A DNA stretch of 64,000 nucleotides. It comes from Corynebacterium sp. TAE3-ERU16 (GTDB taxonomy: Bacteria; Actinomycetota; Actinomycetes; Mycobacteriales; Mycobacteriaceae). The translations under genes were made by a program, and so were the position numbers. The stretch covers positions 432,192 to 496,191 of the forward strand of contig NZ_JAHUTN010000001.1 of assembly GCF_019209935.1 (NCBI RefSeq), given 5' to 3'. Under the pieces are notes generated by a model that saw only the letters and a list, made by a program, of their open reading frames with translations, made no database searches and had not been told where the DNA came from. Each line of letters starts with the position of its first letter. The first letter of the stretch is position 1. Of this stretch, positions 63,875 through 64,000 are shown piece after piece.

Positions 63875-64000
63875 TGTTGTTTTGTTTCGGTGTATTAGTA
63901 CCGGTCACCTCCACACATTACTGTGCTTCCAGATCCGGCCTATCAACCCCATGGTCTATGGGGAACCTCAAACGAAACCTTATCTTGAAACGGGCTTCCC
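63875..64000 (-). rRNA. rrl: 23S ribosomal RNA, 3' end
   Basis: The minus-strand sequence GGGAAGCCCGTTTCAAGAT and the closing GTGACCGGTACTAATACACC are the actinobacterial 23S 3' end. The gene continues beyond the window; the 3' boundary is estimated. Confidence 0.88.

Overview
ORGANISM. The window reads as a chromosomal segment of a high-GC Corynebacterium. It encodes a single-chain type I fatty acid synthase of about 3,045 residues with acpS next to it, class Ib ribonucleotide reductase split into nrdHIE and a separate nrdF, a serB-ctaD-nrdF-ftn-gntR order, and many starts 6-8 bases downstream of a TANNNT -10 box, as expected for leaderless actinobacterial mRNAs. The block clpS, DUF2017, rhomboid, murI, metallo-beta-lactamase-fold gene, rph, rdgB, DUF3817, flanked by pncB and dinG, matches (from memory) the order around Rv1329c-Rv1343c of Mycobacterium tuberculosis. 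LAYOUT. 1-2159: end of an L,D-transpeptidase gene, a DUF3618 protein, peroxiredoxin bcp and a TetR regulator that is probably FasR. 2160-8773: a complete type II-C CRISPR-Cas9 locus (AT-rich flank, 24-repeat array, cas2, cas1, cas9, tracrRNA), lying between fasR and acpS. 8807-18428: acpS and fas. 19043-28976: tRNA-Leu, two small membrane proteins, rdgB-rph, an extra zinc alcohol dehydrogenase, the murI-rhomboid-clpS group with a beta-lactamase-like lipoprotein, and pncB. 29257-40127: dinG with an overlapping AMP-ligase, an acetyltransferase, membrane and vWA lipoprotein genes (the vWA gene apparently frameshifted), serB and ctaD. 40545-49745: nrdF, ferritin, gluconate kinase/permease/regulator, nrdEIH behind a double NrdR-type box, and rpmJ. 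49996-63327: nadE, fructosamine kinase, a PPOX-fold protein, an AcuI/YhdH-type reductase, a divergent MFS/TetR pair, two tRNA-Ala, a DsbA/MauE-like pair, pgm, two paralogous AGCS symporters and a pair of FluC fluoride channels. 63593-64000: the 3' end of an rRNA operon (23S end, 5S, terminator) on the minus strand. HOW IT WORKS TOGETHER. AcpS attaches phosphopantetheine to the ACP domain of Fas, and FasR probably controls this lipid module. The CRISPR locus shows three linked features. Every repeat ends in an extended -10 promoter (TGATATACT), so each crRNA can start inside its own spacer. The outermost repeat has decayed only in the half that would pair with tracrRNA and keeps the promoter half. 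A tracrRNA resembling that of C. diphtheriae is encoded directly upstream of cas9 and terminates about 20 bases before the cas9 start codon. nrdHIE carries a paired NrdR-type operator, while nrdF has none that I can see. Gluconate uptake and phosphorylation genes sit beside a GntR1-like regulator. LIMITS. Homology statements come from recognising sequences and motifs by eye; no searches were run. Short regulatory sites are candidates.
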